Shown here piece by piece: positions 6,608 to 7,633 of a stretch of DNA of 7,633 bases; positions within the stretch are counted from its first letter, which is position 1; the number at the start of each line of letters is the position of its first letter. Made by a program: the position numbers and the translations under genes. Source of the stretch: Alistipes sp. Lineage in GTDB: Bacteria > Bacteroidota > Bacteroidia > Bacteroidales > Rikenellaceae. The stretch spans positions 1-7,633 of the forward strand of contig JAFOZN010000253.1 of the NCBI GenBank assembly GCA_017391185.1, in the 5' to 3' direction. The notes beneath the pieces were generated by a model, which saw only the letters and a list, made by a program, of their open reading frames with translations, did not search any database and was not told the origin of the DNA.

Positions 6608-7633
6608 ATGAGAAAGAGTATTATTTTACTTCTGGTCATCGCATCTCTATTATGTGCCTGCAATGAAAAAAATATCACCATCGAGTGGGATCAATCCACT
6701 CTCAAATTTGTAACCGCAGGAGTGTATGCTCGAGTACATGATATTGGAGGCGGAGAGTTTGCTTTGGTCTATGAAAAGGCGAGCGGATCGTGGATTCGCC
6801 GTAGTACAGACCTCTGTAAGACTTGGAGCGAAGAGAAATTGGTTGCTCGTGAAGAGGGTTACAACTATGCCAACAGTGAGATTCTGCGCCTTAGAAGCGG
6901 ACGGCTACTCTATATGTGGAACGCAAGGCCAAGAGTAGATACACTACCCTATAAGATAATGGCAGCCATATCGGATGATGATGGTAACACTTGGCATGCA
7001 AAGACGATTTATACGGCAAGTGTCAAAGCTCAAGAAGGCTGTTGGGAGCCCGTAGCCATGCAACTTCCAGATGGTGAGATTCAGCTATGCTTTGCCAATG
7101 AATTTCCATACAAAACCACCTCTGAGCAGGAGATCAGCATGATGCGCTCAAAGGACAATGCTGAGAGTTGGGGCAAGGCTAAAAAGATCTCATTCAGTAC
7201 AGGCAGCAGAGACGGCATGCCTGTACCGATATATTTACCTCACAGCAAAGAGATTGCCGTAGCGATAGAGGACAATGGCATCAGAGGTCGTTTCAAACCT
7301 GTGATTGTGCGCTCGACCAAAAATTGGCAAGATGCGCCCGTTTTAAGATCTGACCTTAGACGCAAAGAGGCACTCACTCCAGAGTGTGCGGTACATGATA
7401 CGGTGTATGCTGGTGCGCCATATTTGATTCGCTTGGGAGAGAGTCATACCCTACTCTCCATACAATCTACCGAAGGACGTAGTGGCACCAACGAACGCAA
7501 AGCCAATATGCAGGTCTATGTAGGCGATAAGGATGCACGTAATTTCCGAAACCGCTCTACCCCTATGCCATCCCTACCACAAAACGGCAATGCACTATGG
7601 AACTCACTTTGCCAAATAGATGACCAGCACGTC
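6608..7633 (+). CDS. BNR/Asp-box beta-propeller glycosidase lipoprotein, GH93-like (3' partial)
   Basis: The frame opens at ATG 6608 and runs without a stop to the last base (342 residues seen). Residues 1-18 are a lipoprotein signal with lipobox LCAC, so Cys18 should be lipidated and the enzyme held at the outer membrane. Three Asp boxes mark propeller blades: STDLCKTW (66-73), SDDDGNTW (122-129) and SKDNAESW (181-188). Between them lie ANSE (Glu91), GCWEP (Glu147), FANEFP (Glu165) and RDGMP (201-205). This pattern recalls exo-arabinanase-type GH93 proteins more than true GH33 sialidases, whose FRIP motif I do not see (only YARV, 40-43). Glu147 is a candidate catalytic acid by inference. The substrate is unknown and no SusC/SusD or other glycan-use gene is in view. 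Alternatives are a sialidase-like enzyme or a non-catalytic propeller. It is divergently transcribed from the AsmA gene. Confidence 0.75.
   Translation, partial: MRKSIILLLVIASLLCACNEKNITIEWDQSTLKFVTAGVYARVHDIGGGEFALVYEKASGSWIRRSTDLCKTWSEEKLVAREEGYNYANSEILRLRSGRLLYMWNARPRVDTLPYKIMAAISDDDGNTWHAKTIYTASVKAQEGCWEPVAMQLPDGEIQLCFANEFPYKTTSEQEISMMRSKDNAESWGKAKKISFSTGSRDGMPVPIYLPHSKEIAVAIEDNGIRGRFKPVIVRSTKNWQDAPVLRSDLRRKEALTPECAVHDTVYAGAPYLIRLGESHTLLSIQSTEGRSGTNERKANMQVYVGDKDARNFRNRSTPMPSLPQNGNALWNSLCQIDDQHV

Noticed and set aside
6322..6666. 114-codon plus-strand open frame across the divergent promoter region
   Set aside because: It crosses both promoters, the start of the AsmA gene (antisense) and the start of the lipoprotein gene in another frame; composition is only A/T-rich translation.
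6726..6938. 70-codon plus-strand open frame
   Set aside because: It is out of frame inside the lipoprotein glycosidase, whose own frame carries the signal peptide and Asp boxes.
1..7633. Defence, mobile or other novel multi-gene system
   Set aside because: No nuclease, integrase, transposase, reverse transcriptase, toxin-antitoxin pair or CRISPR-like repeats were seen; every gene fits a known family and strands alternate as in ordinary chromosomal DNA.

Overview
The window looks like chromosomal DNA of a Bacteroidales bacterium. Four putative promoters match the Bacteroidota form (TTTG or TTG, 19-20 bp, then TAnnTTTG). Start codons lack a clear Shine-Dalgarno sequence and sit in A/T-rich leaders. 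The protein set (AsmA-like anchored protein, lipoprotein glycosidase, biotin-dependent decarboxylase/carboxylase subunit) fits gut Bacteroidales. An Alistipes/Rikenellaceae-like source is possible but cannot be settled from this sequence.

Layout. 1-846 (+) is the 3' part of a biotin-carrying carboxyltransferase subunit (OadA/PycB type), cut by the left edge. A hairpin at 866-903 ends it and lies against the stop codon of the convergent gene at 906-2780 (-). That gene encodes a secreted S15/CocE-family serine hydrolase that closely resembles alpha-amino-acid ester hydrolases. Upstream of it, on the same strand, 2857-3540 (-) encodes a six-helix ion-channel-like membrane protein whose selectivity filter is not the canonical TVGYG. 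A well-formed promoter between these two genes suggests the hydrolase can be transcribed alone.

3659-3943 (+) is a small tRNA unit: a strong promoter, tRNA with CAT anticodon (Met), a terminator-like hairpin, tRNA-Pro(GGG), and a bidirectional terminator. The convergent gene 3967-6504 (-) encodes an 845-residue AsmA-family protein. It diverges from 6608-7633 (+), which encodes a lipoprotein beta-propeller glycosidase with Asp boxes and runs off the right edge. The 103-bp gap between these two genes holds two face-to-face promoters whose -33 elements together form one TTGCAA palindrome.

The genes do not form an obvious pathway or a defence/mobile system. I see no insertion sequence, CRISPR array, integrase or phage gene, and no stretch over 300 bp without a gene. 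This is an ordinary housekeeping and envelope region. The points most worth checking are the channel filter, the symmetric divergent promoter pair, and the hairpin inside the tRNA unit.
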